Below are positions 1 to 6,111 of a DNA stretch of 9,747 nucleotides, piece after piece. The number at the start of each line of letters is the position of its first letter. Within the stretch, counting starts at the first letter, position 1. The translations under genes were made by a program, and so were the position numbers. The stretch is from Jaaginema sp046541115. GTDB taxonomy: Bacteria; Cyanobacteriota; Cyanobacteriia; Cyanobacteriales; Spirulinaceae. Where the stretch lies: assembly GCA_046541115.1 (NCBI GenBank), contig JBKHDX010000185.1, forward strand, positions 1 through 9,747, read 5' to 3'. Below the pieces are notes generated by a model, which was given only the letters and a program-made list of their open reading frames with translations, searched no databases and had not been told where the DNA came from.

Positions 1-120
1 TCAGTCATCAGTCATCAGTGTTTTGGGCAATCGGCAATCGGCAATCGGGGAAGAGTGGGAGGAAATTACCAATTTAGGGATTTTGGCGAACACCAATAAC
101 CAATAACCAATAACCAACAA
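1..120. repeat. Three heptamer arrays upstream of cobA
   Basis: This non-coding stretch contains three different 7-bp tandem arrays. TCAGTCA is repeated from base 1 (two full copies plus five bases, and possibly cut by the window edge). CAATCGG occurs three times at 28-48. CCAATAA occurs three times at 93-113 and is followed by the variant CCAACAA at 114-120. Such short tandemly repeated heptamers are well known in intergenic regions of filamentous cyanobacteria. No reading frame is supported here. The arrays reach to within 18 bases of the cobA start, so they probably lie in or next to its leader. Confidence 0.8.
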
Positions 121-137
121 CAAAAAACCAGTCACTC

Positions 138-923
138 ATGGAAAAAACGTTTCCCTTAGATACTGTTAACGGTAAAGTGTATCTCGTCGGCGCAGGCCCC
201 GGCGATCCGGGCTTACTCACCCTCAAAGCCAAAAGTCTCCTCGGTTGCGCCGATGTTGTAATTTATGATGCCCTAGTCAGTCCGCCGATCTTAGCTTGTA
301 TCAACCCCGAAGCCGAACAGATCGATGCCGGAAAGCGCCGAGGACGGCATTCTAAGCTCCAAGGAGAGACAAACCAGCTTTTAATCGAAAAAGCCCGCGC
401 TCACGCCATTGTCGTGCGGCTCAAGGGGGGCGATCCCTTTGTCTTTGGTCGGGGAGGGGAAGAAATGGCCGCCCTGGTTGAAGCGGGAATTCCCGTCGAA
501 GTCGTACCCGGGATCACATCGGGAATCGCTGCCCCCGCTTATGCTGGAATCCCGATCTCTCATCGGGATTCCGGGTCTTCGGTGACCTTTGTGACCGGCC
601 ACGAAGCCGCCGGAAAATATCGCCCCCGCGTCAATTGGCGGGCGATCGCCCAAGGCTCAGAAACCATCGTGGTTTATATGGGCGTTCACAACCTCCCCCA
701 CATCGTTTCAGAATTGCAAGCGGGGGGTTTAGCCAGCAACACCCCCATCGCCCTGATTCGTTGGGGAACTCATCCGAGTCAAGAAGAACTCATCGCAACC
801 TTAGAAACGATTGTTACAAAAGTTGAAGAACAGCAATTTGAAGCCCCCGCGATCGCGGTCATTGGCAAAATTGTGAATTGGTACGGAGTCTTACCGAAAA
901 ATCAACCCGCCACCACTTGGTAA
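138..923 (+). CDS. cobA: Uroporphyrinogen-III C-methyltransferase (SUMT)
   Basis: The 261-residue product matches the SAM-dependent uroporphyrinogen-III C-methyltransferase family, which methylates uroporphyrinogen III at C-2 and C-7 to give precorrin-2 for siroheme and cobalamin. The visible signatures are the N-terminal loop GAGPGDPGLL (residues 18-27), LKGGDPFVFGRG (95-106), VVPGITS (122-128), the SVTFVTGH segment (148-155), YMG (180-182) and the C-terminal PAIAVIGKIV strand (237-246). The length is normal for the stand-alone form. There is no CysG-type N-terminal dehydrogenase/ferrochelatase domain and no HemD fusion, so later siroheme steps must be encoded elsewhere. The ATG at 138 leaves about 12 residues before the first beta strand, as expected; no clear Shine-Dalgarno is visible. 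I saw no cobalamin riboswitch-like region, and upstream there are only heptamer repeats. Confidence 0.95.
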   Translation: MEKTFPLDTVNGKVYLVGAGPGDPGLLTLKAKSLLGCADVVIYDALVSPPILACINPEAEQIDAGKRRGRHSKLQGETNQLLIEKARAHAIVVRLKGGDPFVFGRGGEEMAALVEAGIPVEVVPGITSGIAAPAYAGIPISHRDSGSSVTFVTGHEAAGKYRPRVNWRAIAQGSETIVVYMGVHNLPHIVSELQAGGLASNTPIALIRWGTHPSQEELIATLETIVTKVEEQQFEAPAIAVIGKIVNWYGVLPKNQPATTW

Positions 924-944
924 CGGATGTATTGCTTGTATAGT
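917..944 (+). promoter_or_regulatory. Possible sigma70-type promoter for psbV
   Basis: TTGGTA (917-922) and TATAGT (939-944) are separated by 16 bases and resemble -35 and -10 boxes. The -35 box overlaps the end of cobA. Transcription from here would give psbV a leader of roughly 260 bases containing the inverted repeats described at 1000-1148. This is pattern matching only; a closer promoter may exist. Confidence 0.3.
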
Positions 945-946
945 AA

Positions 947-981
947 GGTTTAGTGCTTTTCAATTTAAAAAAAGCCTAACC
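947..981. repeat. Imperfect inverted repeat after cobA
   Basis: GGTT-T-AG-T-GCTTTT (947-960) can pair with AAAAGC-CT-AACC (970-981) across a short A/T-rich loop, with two single-base bulges. It lies 23 bases past the cobA stop, where a terminator could be expected. The T-run needed on the plus strand is missing, so its role as a cobA terminator is uncertain. Confidence 0.35.
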
Positions 982-999
982 CCAATTTGTGCTGACATT

Positions 1000-1042
1000 C
1001 GATCGCCTCGGCGCGATCGTTTCCATCTCAAGTGCGGAAACG
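1000..1042. repeat. Two adjacent hairpins in the psbV upstream region
   Basis: CGATCGC (1000-1006) pairs with GCGATCG (1013-1019) around a 6-base loop. CGTTTCC (1018-1024) pairs with GGAAACG (1036-1042) around an 11-base loop. The two 7-bp stems share bases 1018-1019, so full pairing of one excludes the last two pairs of the other. The first is built from HIP1-like half sites and may be incidental to HIP1 abundance. The second is not HIP1-related. Confidence 0.5.
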
Positions 1043-1100
1043 GTACAGTTGAATGGCATCATATTTTATGAGAACGATTTGATTTTCGTAACTCAATCAT

Positions 1101-1148
1101 CAGGCGATTGTCTAAATGGGGCGATCGCACCTGAATCAAAATCGCCTG
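1101..1148. repeat. Inverted repeat with HIP1 core upstream of psbV
   Basis: CAGGCGAT (1101-1108) is an exact reverse complement of ATCGCCTG (1141-1148). The 32-base loop holds a HIP1 palindrome (1121-1128) inside a longer near-dyad. It lies 63 bases before the psbV ATG, so it could fold in the leader RNA or act as a DNA operator. Nothing in the sequence decides between these. Confidence 0.5.
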
Positions 1149-1201
1149 TCTCGATCGAACCAGTGCTGTATTGATTTACCCATGAATAAGCTCAACTTTT
1201 T

Positions 1202-1210
1202 GAGGAGAAG
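1202..1210 (+). promoter_or_regulatory. Shine-Dalgarno of psbV that fixes the start
   Basis: GAGGAGAAG ends one base before the ATG at 1212, giving a GAGG or GGAG core 4-6 bases from the start. It is the only strong ribosome-binding site seen before a gene in this window. It fits the high expression expected of a photosystem subunit and supports 1212 over the in-frame ATGs at 1116 and 1182. Confidence 0.8.
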
Positions 1211-1211
1211 T

Positions 1212-1703
1212 ATGTTAAAACGTTTTATTTTGGGAGTCATTGCGACTCTGTTTTTTGCATTGCAATTTCCTGTTGACTCGGCTTTTGCCGTCGAAATCGA
1301 TCCCGAATATCGCACCATCAAAGTCGATCCCCAAGGAAGCATGACTACCCTGACCCAAGAACAAGTCGAACGGGGTAAGCGCATTTTTGGCGATACTTGT
1401 TCTAAGTGTCACATGGCAGGTCGTTCCAAAACCAACCCCAACGTGACCCTCTCTACTGAGGACTTAGAAGGAGCTGAACCCCCCCGCGATAACCTAGTGG
1501 CTTTAGTCGATTACCTCGAAAATCCCACCACCTATGACGGCGAACAAGACCTCAGCGAATTTCACCCCAACACCAGCCGCCTTGACATTTACCCAGAAAT
1601 GCGAAACCTCACCCAAGAGGACTTAGAAAACGTTTCTGGCTATATTTTGGTCGCTCCCAAAGTGAAAGGCGTTCACTGGGGCCGCGGTAAAGCTTACGAC
1701 TAA
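1212..1703 (+). CDS. psbV: Photosystem II cytochrome c550
   Basis: The product is the extrinsic lumenal subunit of photosystem II that stabilises the Mn4CaO5 cluster and its Ca/Cl requirement. I chose the ATG at 1212 because GAGGAGAAG sits directly before it and it gives a standard signal peptide: MLKR, a hydrophobic stretch, then a cut after AFA (residue 26). In-frame ATGs at 1116 and 1182 would add 32 or 10 residues with no counterpart in the family. The mature chain is 137 residues, the usual length. It carries the heme motif CSKCH (mature Cys37, Cys40, His41) and the second axial ligand His92 in the FHP segment. The STEDLEGAEPPRDNL and NPTTYDG motifs are also present. The chain ends in AYD, whereas I recall homologues ending in an aromatic residue. 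A terminator-like hairpin follows. Confidence 0.98.
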   Translation: MLKRFILGVIATLFFALQFPVDSAFAVEIDPEYRTIKVDPQGSMTTLTQEQVERGKRIFGDTCSKCHMAGRSKTNPNVTLSTEDLEGAEPPRDNLVALVDYLENPTTYDGEQDLSEFHPNTSRLDIYPEMRNLTQEDLENVSGYILVAPKVKGVHWGRGKAYD

Positions 1704-1724
1704 TCCGCCTCATTGAATTCCTAC

Positions 1725-1786
1725 GCTGAAAGGACAAAGCGGGTTAACCGCCAATCTGTTTTGACCTTTCAGCCCTTTTATTTTTA
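1725..1786 (+). terminator. Terminator-like hairpin between psbV and psbV2
   Basis: GCTGAAAGG (1725-1733) pairs perfectly with CCTTTCAGC (1765-1773). After one A-A mismatch the stem continues with CAAA (1735-1738) and TTTG (1760-1763). A smaller nested stem, GCGG/CCGC (1739-1742 with 1748-1751), lies in the loop. The 3' arm is followed by CCC and a T-rich run through about 1786. This is a good intrinsic-terminator shape 21 bases past the psbV stop. It ends only about 20 bases before the psbV2 ATG, so it must either separate the two genes or allow partial read-through. Confidence 0.75.
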
Positions 1787-1806
1787 CTTTTCGCTTCTTT
1801 ATCAAA

Positions 1807-2310
1807 ATGTTTGCGTTGATTTTACGTTATTGCTTTAGTTTTCGCTTATTTTTAACGGCTTGTTGCATCGGAGTCGTATTTTTAAGCACCAGCGCCCCTG
1901 CTTGGGCCGTAGATAGCTATATTCGTCGTTATATAGCCAAAGAACCCGTTGCTGTTAAATACACCGACGCAGGGGATACAAAAACCTATACCCCCGAAGA
2001 ATTTGCCAAAGGCAAAGAGTTATTTAAAGAAAACTGCATTTATTGTCATGTGGGAGGGTCTACGGCCCAAGACCCCAGAGTAACCCTCTCAACGGAGGAT
2101 TTAGCCGGGGCTACTCCCCCTCGCGATAGTGTCGTCGCGATCGCCGATTATATGAGAAATCCCATGACTTACGACGGTAGCGATATCTCGATTTGGTGTC
2201 GTCAAGTCGATTGGCTGTCTCGGGCCGATTTAGAGATTTTGGGGGCGTTTGTCCTTCGGGCTGCGGAGAAATCTCCCGGTTGGGGACGACCCATTGAAAA
2301 TAGTTTTTAG
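1807..2310 (+). CDS. psbV2: Cytochrome c550-like protein PsbV2
   Basis: The 167-residue product is a paralogue of the preceding gene. It has a signal peptide cleaved after AWA (residue 34), a heme site CIYCH (Cys77, Cys80, His81), and the shared segments VTLSTEDLAGATPPRDSV (92-109) and NPMTYDG (118-124). Where PsbV has its second axial ligand His, this protein has Cys131, after SDISIW and one alignment gap; no His lies between His81 and the C terminus. From memory, a crystal structure of Thermosynechococcus PsbV2 showed His/Cys heme ligation, so Cys131 is the likely sixth ligand. A low-potential lumenal cytochrome of low abundance is expected; its function is poorly defined. The ATG at 1807 gives a plausible signal peptide and has no clear Shine-Dalgarno. 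Its leader is only about 20 bases past a terminator-like hairpin. Confidence 0.9.
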   Translation: MFALILRYCFSFRLFLTACCIGVVFLSTSAPAWAVDSYIRRYIAKEPVAVKYTDAGDTKTYTPEEFAKGKELFKENCIYCHVGGSTAQDPRVTLSTEDLAGATPPRDSVVAIADYMRNPMTYDGSDISIWCRQVDWLSRADLEILGAFVLRAAEKSPGWGRPIENSF

Positions 2311-2382
2311 TTGTTGGTTGTTGGTTGTTGGTTTGGCTTAATATCCAAATTCCATAATTGGTAATTGGTCATTGGTAATTTC
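2311..2382. repeat. Heptamer arrays between psbV2 and pxcA
   Basis: TTGTTGG is repeated three times at 2311-2331, starting directly after the psbV2 stop. AATTGGT, AATTGGT and CATTGGT follow at 2356-2376. Read on the minus strand these become CCAACAA and ACCAATT/ACCAATG units, the same families as at 61-120. The 12-mer GAAATTACCAAT occurs at 62-73 and, inverted, at 2371-2382. The gap between the two convergent stop codons shows no gene and no clear hairpin terminator. Confidence 0.75.
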
Positions 2383-2407
2383 TTCCCTACGGTCTCTTTA
2401 ATGCGAA

Positions 2408-3775
2408 TTACTCATTCATGGTTTTATAAGTTGCCACCGCAGAAGGTGAAATACGATTGAGATAGCGGAAAATCCAATACTTCAAAACTGTATCGAGAAT
2501 CACCGGAAACGTCGCAATAAACAAGAAATTAAAATCCCGGCTTTCGGGTAAACCAAAATGTCGAGAAACCCCTTCAAGAATTACCTCCCAACCGTGGGGA
2601 GAGTGGAAACCGACAAACATATCCGTAAATAAAATAATTAGAAAAGATTTCGCCGAATCGCTCAAACCATAAACAATTTCATCAATAAAAGACTTGAGCA
2701 TAATAATATCGTGGCGACTGATGAAAATAACCCAAGTAAACGCCATTAAAGAACAAATATCAGCAAAAATATTTGAAATAGCATCAACTCCCCGATGGCG
2801 ATAAGATTCGGCAATTTCATCGGCTTTTTCGATCACCGCTTCTTCAGTTTCTTCTGGAGTCAACTCCGGGGTTAAGCCCAACAAAACCTTAAAATGGAGT
2901 GCTTCTTCAAAAGTTTGTAACTCTATAAAAGCTTCTTCTTGCATATCTTCATTGAGGAAGATTAACTCTTGGGTTTCTTGAAAAAGGGTCTTTTTGATAA
3001 TAGGCGTAATAATAAAATTCTTCGTCAGTTGATGAGTTAATAAGGGAACAATAATTAAAAGTAATAAAAATCGTACTGAAATAGCGGTGCGATTGCGAGA
3101 TTGGCGAAACTTTTTTAAAACTTCCGCTTCAGAATCGTGAGACGTTGGATCGATTTCCCGTTTGAGTTTGCGAAATGTATTGAGAATCGAACGGGGTAAA
3201 ACGCCCGTTTTGTCTGAAACTGTTTCTACATTGATTTTTTCGCCGTTGCGCTCGACAATAGTTTTCTTATTAAGGTCAACATTGCGAAAAGGAAGCGATC
3301 GCTCATCTGAAGCTTTGACGGTGCTAGGATTATTGGCTTCGCGGGGTAATTCCACCAGAGAAACATTACTTTGGTCTTTCTTTTTCTGGGGTTTATAGCG
3401 ATTGACAACCTCATCAATAAAGTTGATTTTTTCAATCGCGATCGCGGGTTTTTCCCGCAATTCCATTTCAGATTCAGGAGAATTAGGAGTCGGATAAGTG
3501 GGTTTATTTTCAGAAATGTCTACCCAAGTTCGAGTAGAATGAAACTCGCTTAATCGCAGTCGAATCGTTTTCAGATTTTTTTGTACTTCTCCTTGGCAAT
3601 AATTGAAAACGCTACTGCTATATTCGCTGTTTTCAGGACTGACCTTTTTACCGTTAAAATACTCATCTTCAATGGCCCGAATCATCAAAGCAGCCCGATA
3701 AGCTTGATCGAGGGCGCGATCCGGGGTATCAAAAAACCAACGTTTGGCGCTGTTATACAGTTTTCTCAGTTTCAT
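2408..3775 (-). CDS. pxcA: Proton extrusion protein PxcA (CemA/CotA family)
   Basis: The 455-residue product matches the cyanobacterial PxcA family, related to chloroplast CemA, which is needed for light-induced proton extrusion and supports inorganic carbon uptake and pH balance in the inner membrane. The N terminus (about 1-90) holds the conserved soluble part with WFFDTPDRALDQAYRAA (13-29). A variable charged linker follows (about 90-230). The CemA-like membrane core has likely spans near 234-250, 333-352, 376-391 and 415-437. Recognisable core signatures are the YRHRGVDAISN segment (325-335), ISRHDI (352-357), TDMFVGFHSPHGWE (384-397) and FPVILDTVLKYWIFRYLNR (423-441). The length is typical. 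The gene converges on psbV2 and diverges from the AddB-like gene across 67 bases. No Shine-Dalgarno is obvious. Confidence 0.93.
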   Translation of the reverse strand: MKLRKLYNSAKRWFFDTPDRALDQAYRAALMIRAIEDEYFNGKKVSPENSEYSSSVFNYCQGEVQKNLKTIRLRLSEFHSTRTWVDISENKPTYPTPNSPESEMELREKPAIAIEKINFIDEVVNRYKPQKKKDQSNVSLVELPREANNPSTVKASDERSLPFRNVDLNKKTIVERNGEKINVETVSDKTGVLPRSILNTFRKLKREIDPTSHDSEAEVLKKFRQSRNRTAISVRFLLLLIIVPLLTHQLTKNFIITPIIKKTLFQETQELIFLNEDMQEEAFIELQTFEEALHFKVLLGLTPELTPEETEEAVIEKADEIAESYRHRGVDAISNIFADICSLMAFTWVIFISRHDIIMLKSFIDEIVYGLSDSAKSFLIILFTDMFVGFHSPHGWEVILEGVSRHFGLPESRDFNFLFIATFPVILDTVLKYWIFRYLNRISPSAVATYKTMNE

Positions 3776-3842
3776 TATTGTCGCGGTGTGGACAAGGTTT
3801 AGGGAAAGCGGCGGTTAAAAGTTTAAACTGATCGTATGTGGT
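3776..3842. promoter_or_regulatory. Divergent promoter region of pxcA and AddB-like gene
   Basis: These 67 bases separate two divergent starts and so must hold promoter elements for pxcA and probably for the plus-strand gene. A palindrome GTTTAAAC (3821-3828) lies inside an A/T-rich patch. TATGAT at 3842-3847 looks like a -10 box but overlaps the first ATG of the plus-strand gene; if it is used, translation would start at the in-frame ATG 3870. I could not assign a convincing -35 box for either side. Confidence 0.4.
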
Positions 3843-5987
3843 ATGATACCAAATTCAATTCTGTTTCCGATGGTAGACCAAAACCACCCCAATCTCCCCC
3901 AGTGGTTTTTCGGCCCGGCGTGTAGTGGTAAAACCGAGCGCTTGGTGCAAGCTTTTAAACGCTGGAGCGAAAAACAAAAGACATTTCCCGCCACTGAAAC
4001 CCCCAGCGCCTTGATTTTGGCAGCCAATGATGATAATCGCCGAGACTTAACCCAACGCCTGGCGATCGCGGTGCAGGGGCGCTATCCTTTTGTGTCAAAA
4101 ACCCCCCTCGGTTTGATTAGCGAAGAAGTTATTTTATTTTGGCCGCTGATTTTCGAGCAGTTACACCTCAAAGCTCAATTTCCCCTGCGGTTGCGGCCGG
4201 AAACCGAGCAAGAATTAGCAACCCAGTTGTGGCGATCGCACCTCGACAATCTCGATATTCCCGCCGGTCACAGCCAATGGCGGTTAGTGCGACGCAGCCT
4301 CGATCTATTACAATTAGCCGGGGCAAGTTGTACCCCCACCGAAGACATCCCCGCGATCCTGGCTTTGGGCTTGAGCGGTCAGAGTTGGGAAAACGACCCG
4401 GATTTATGGCAAGGGATGGGCAATAAGCTCTTAGAATGGCGGCAATGGTGCTTAGAGCGCGGTTTTCTCACCTACGGCATTATTTACGAACTGTATTGGC
4501 GTTATTTGCTGCCCCACGACACCTATCAATATCACCTTACCCGGCGTTATCGGGGTATTTTTGCCGACGATCTCGACGATTATCCCGCGATCGCCCGCCC
4601 TTTAATTGAAACTCTCCTCAATAGCGGTGCGACGGGGGCATTTACCTTCAATCGAGACGGTCAGGTGCGCTTGATGCTCAATGCCGACCCCGAAGCCCTA
4701 CAAGGTATAGCGCAACGATGCCTCGTGGAAACTCTCACCCCCGATCCACCTTCACCGAATACACCGCGTTTTTACACATCAGACATTCTCCAAACCGTCA
4801 CAGATTTAGGTTTTGGAGTCAACTTACCGCCAATAATACGCTCGATTCAAACCACCTCTCGGGCCGCCTTGTTGCGTCAAACGGCGGATTTAATCGTCGA
4901 GGCGATTCGCGGTAAAGAAGTGAAAGCCCAAGACATTGCCATTATCGCCCCCGGTTTAGACCCCATTGCCCGCTATACCCTGATTGAAATTTTGTCCCAT
5001 CAAGGCATTGCCGTCGAACCCCTCAACGAGCAACGGCCCCTGATTGGTTCGGCAGTGGCGCGATCGCTGCTGACCCTGCTGACCTTAATTTATCCCGATT
5101 TGCAACACCTCGCTCAACCAGAAGCGATCGCGGAAATGTTGGTGGTGTTAAGTTGGGGTCGAGATGCTCAAGGCCGCTTGAGTTCTCAAATTGACCCGGT
5201 ACGCGCTGGATTACTCGCTGATTATTGTTATCAAGTGGATGCGACCGGGGCTTGTTTGCTGCCCCCCGAACATTTCGACCGTTGGGATCGTTTGGGAAGT
5301 CGAGCCACCTCTGCTTATCAACGGCTGCGGGAATGGATCGAAAAACGCCAACAAGAACAACAGCAAAGCAAGGATAAACCGAGTTATATTTTTAATTTGG
5401 CGATTCAAGATTTGCTCGACAATGGCAATGCTTTACCCTACGAACAGCTTTCGGCGTTGCGGGAGTTAATGGAAACCGCTCAACATTTTTGGGAAGTCGA
5501 ACGACGTTTGCAAGACAGTGACCTCTTGGCGCGATCGCCCTCCCAAGCCGTTGCCCAATTTGTGCAACTCTTAAGACGGGGAACGGTCACCGCTAATGCC
5601 TATCCCGGCCGCTTTTTAGGGTTAGGAGAAACCGCTTCTTCTCGTGCAGTCACCCTAGCGACGGTATTCCAATATCGGTCTTATCGCCATTCCCATTCCT
5701 GGCAATTCTGGCTCGATACCTCCTCCCATTTATGGGAACAAGGAGGTGCGGCGGCTTTGTTTGGCGCACCTTTATTCCTGGAAAATTGGTCGGGGGGTTT
5801 GTGGCTTCCCGAAGATGAAGAACGGGAAAATAAAGCCCGCTTAGAACGGATTTTAAAAGATTTGGTGGCCCGGGCCCGAGAACGGATTTATTTATGTCAT
5901 AGTGACTTGGCGGTGACCGGAACTGAACAAAACGGCGTGTTATCGTCGTTGGTTTATGGGGCGTTAGAATTGGAGCCATTAAAATGA
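3843..5987 (+). CDS. AddB/UvrD-like protein with degenerate helicase motifs
   Basis: The 714-residue product looks like a divergent superfamily-1, AddB/RexB-type protein. Residues 22-31 (FFGPACSGKT) form a good Walker A loop near the N terminus. IFADDLDDYPAI (239-250) resembles the Walker B/DExx region. Residues 341-420, with QDIAIIAPGLDPIARYTL and an SHQGIAVEP segment, resemble the UvrD-type second helicase domain. AVTLATVFQYRSYR (602-615) sits where motif V is expected but lacks the usual KGLE. ARARERIYLCHS (677-688) resembles motif VI. The chain ends soon after, so the C-terminal PD-(D/E)xK nuclease and iron-sulfur cysteines of full AddB (about 1150 residues) are absent. ATP binding is plausible; helicase activity is doubtful. 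The start is uncertain: ATG 3870 (Met10) sits closer to the P-loop. The exact role is unknown; DNA repair is an inference from fold. Confidence 0.6.
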   Translation: MIPNSILFPMVDQNHPNLPQWFFGPACSGKTERLVQAFKRWSEKQKTFPATETPSALILAANDDNRRDLTQRLAIAVQGRYPFVSKTPLGLISEEVILFWPLIFEQLHLKAQFPLRLRPETEQELATQLWRSHLDNLDIPAGHSQWRLVRRSLDLLQLAGASCTPTEDIPAILALGLSGQSWENDPDLWQGMGNKLLEWRQWCLERGFLTYGIIYELYWRYLLPHDTYQYHLTRRYRGIFADDLDDYPAIARPLIETLLNSGATGAFTFNRDGQVRLMLNADPEALQGIAQRCLVETLTPDPPSPNTPRFYTSDILQTVTDLGFGVNLPPIIRSIQTTSRAALLRQTADLIVEAIRGKEVKAQDIAIIAPGLDPIARYTLIEILSHQGIAVEPLNEQRPLIGSAVARSLLTLLTLIYPDLQHLAQPEAIAEMLVVLSWGRDAQGRLSSQIDPVRAGLLADYCYQVDATGACLLPPEHFDRWDRLGSRATSAYQRLREWIEKRQQEQQQSKDKPSYIFNLAIQDLLDNGNALPYEQLSALRELMETAQHFWEVERRLQDSDLLARSPSQAVAQFVQLLRRGTVTANAYPGRFLGLGETASSRAVTLATVFQYRSYRHSHSWQFWLDTSSHLWEQGGAAALFGAPLFLENWSGGLWLPEDEERENKARLERILKDLVARARERIYLCHSDLAVTGTEQNGVLSSLVYGALELEPLK

Positions 5988-6111
5988 AGTCAGTTCGGCA
6001 TTTTATCCCAACTGCTTAATTCCAGGGTAAATAGACCACCGCGAAGTACGATAAAATCCCCTCCACTCCGTCGCGATCGCCGTTGAACCGTTCTTGTGTG
6101 AGAGCCAAAAA
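5988..6111 (+). other. Gap before the WD40 gene
   Basis: No gene is supported here. A HIP1 site lies at about 6073. TAAAAT near 6050 could be a -10 box, but no matching -35 box is convincing. There is no hairpin plus T-run after the preceding stop codon, so co-transcription of the two genes cannot be excluded. Confidence 0.35.

Noticed and set aside
1..137. Cobalamin riboswitch upstream of cobA
   Set aside because: The leader is made of heptamer repeats and shows no extended paired regions or B12-box-like motif that I could see.
381..653. Minus-strand 90-codon frame inside cobA
   Set aside because: Shadow of cobA, whose motifs are intact across the whole span.
989..1174. 61-codon plus-strand frame between cobA and psbV
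   Set aside because: No Shine-Dalgarno, no recognisable motif, composition unlike neighbours, and it overlaps the structured psbV upstream region.
1116..1211. Longer psbV N terminus from ATG 1116 or 1182
   Set aside because: The ATG at 1212 has a strong Shine-Dalgarno and gives a standard signal peptide and a 137-residue mature chain.
6094..6111. TTG start for the WD40 gene
   Set aside because: It would add only MCESQK before a normal ATG; no ribosome-binding site favours it.
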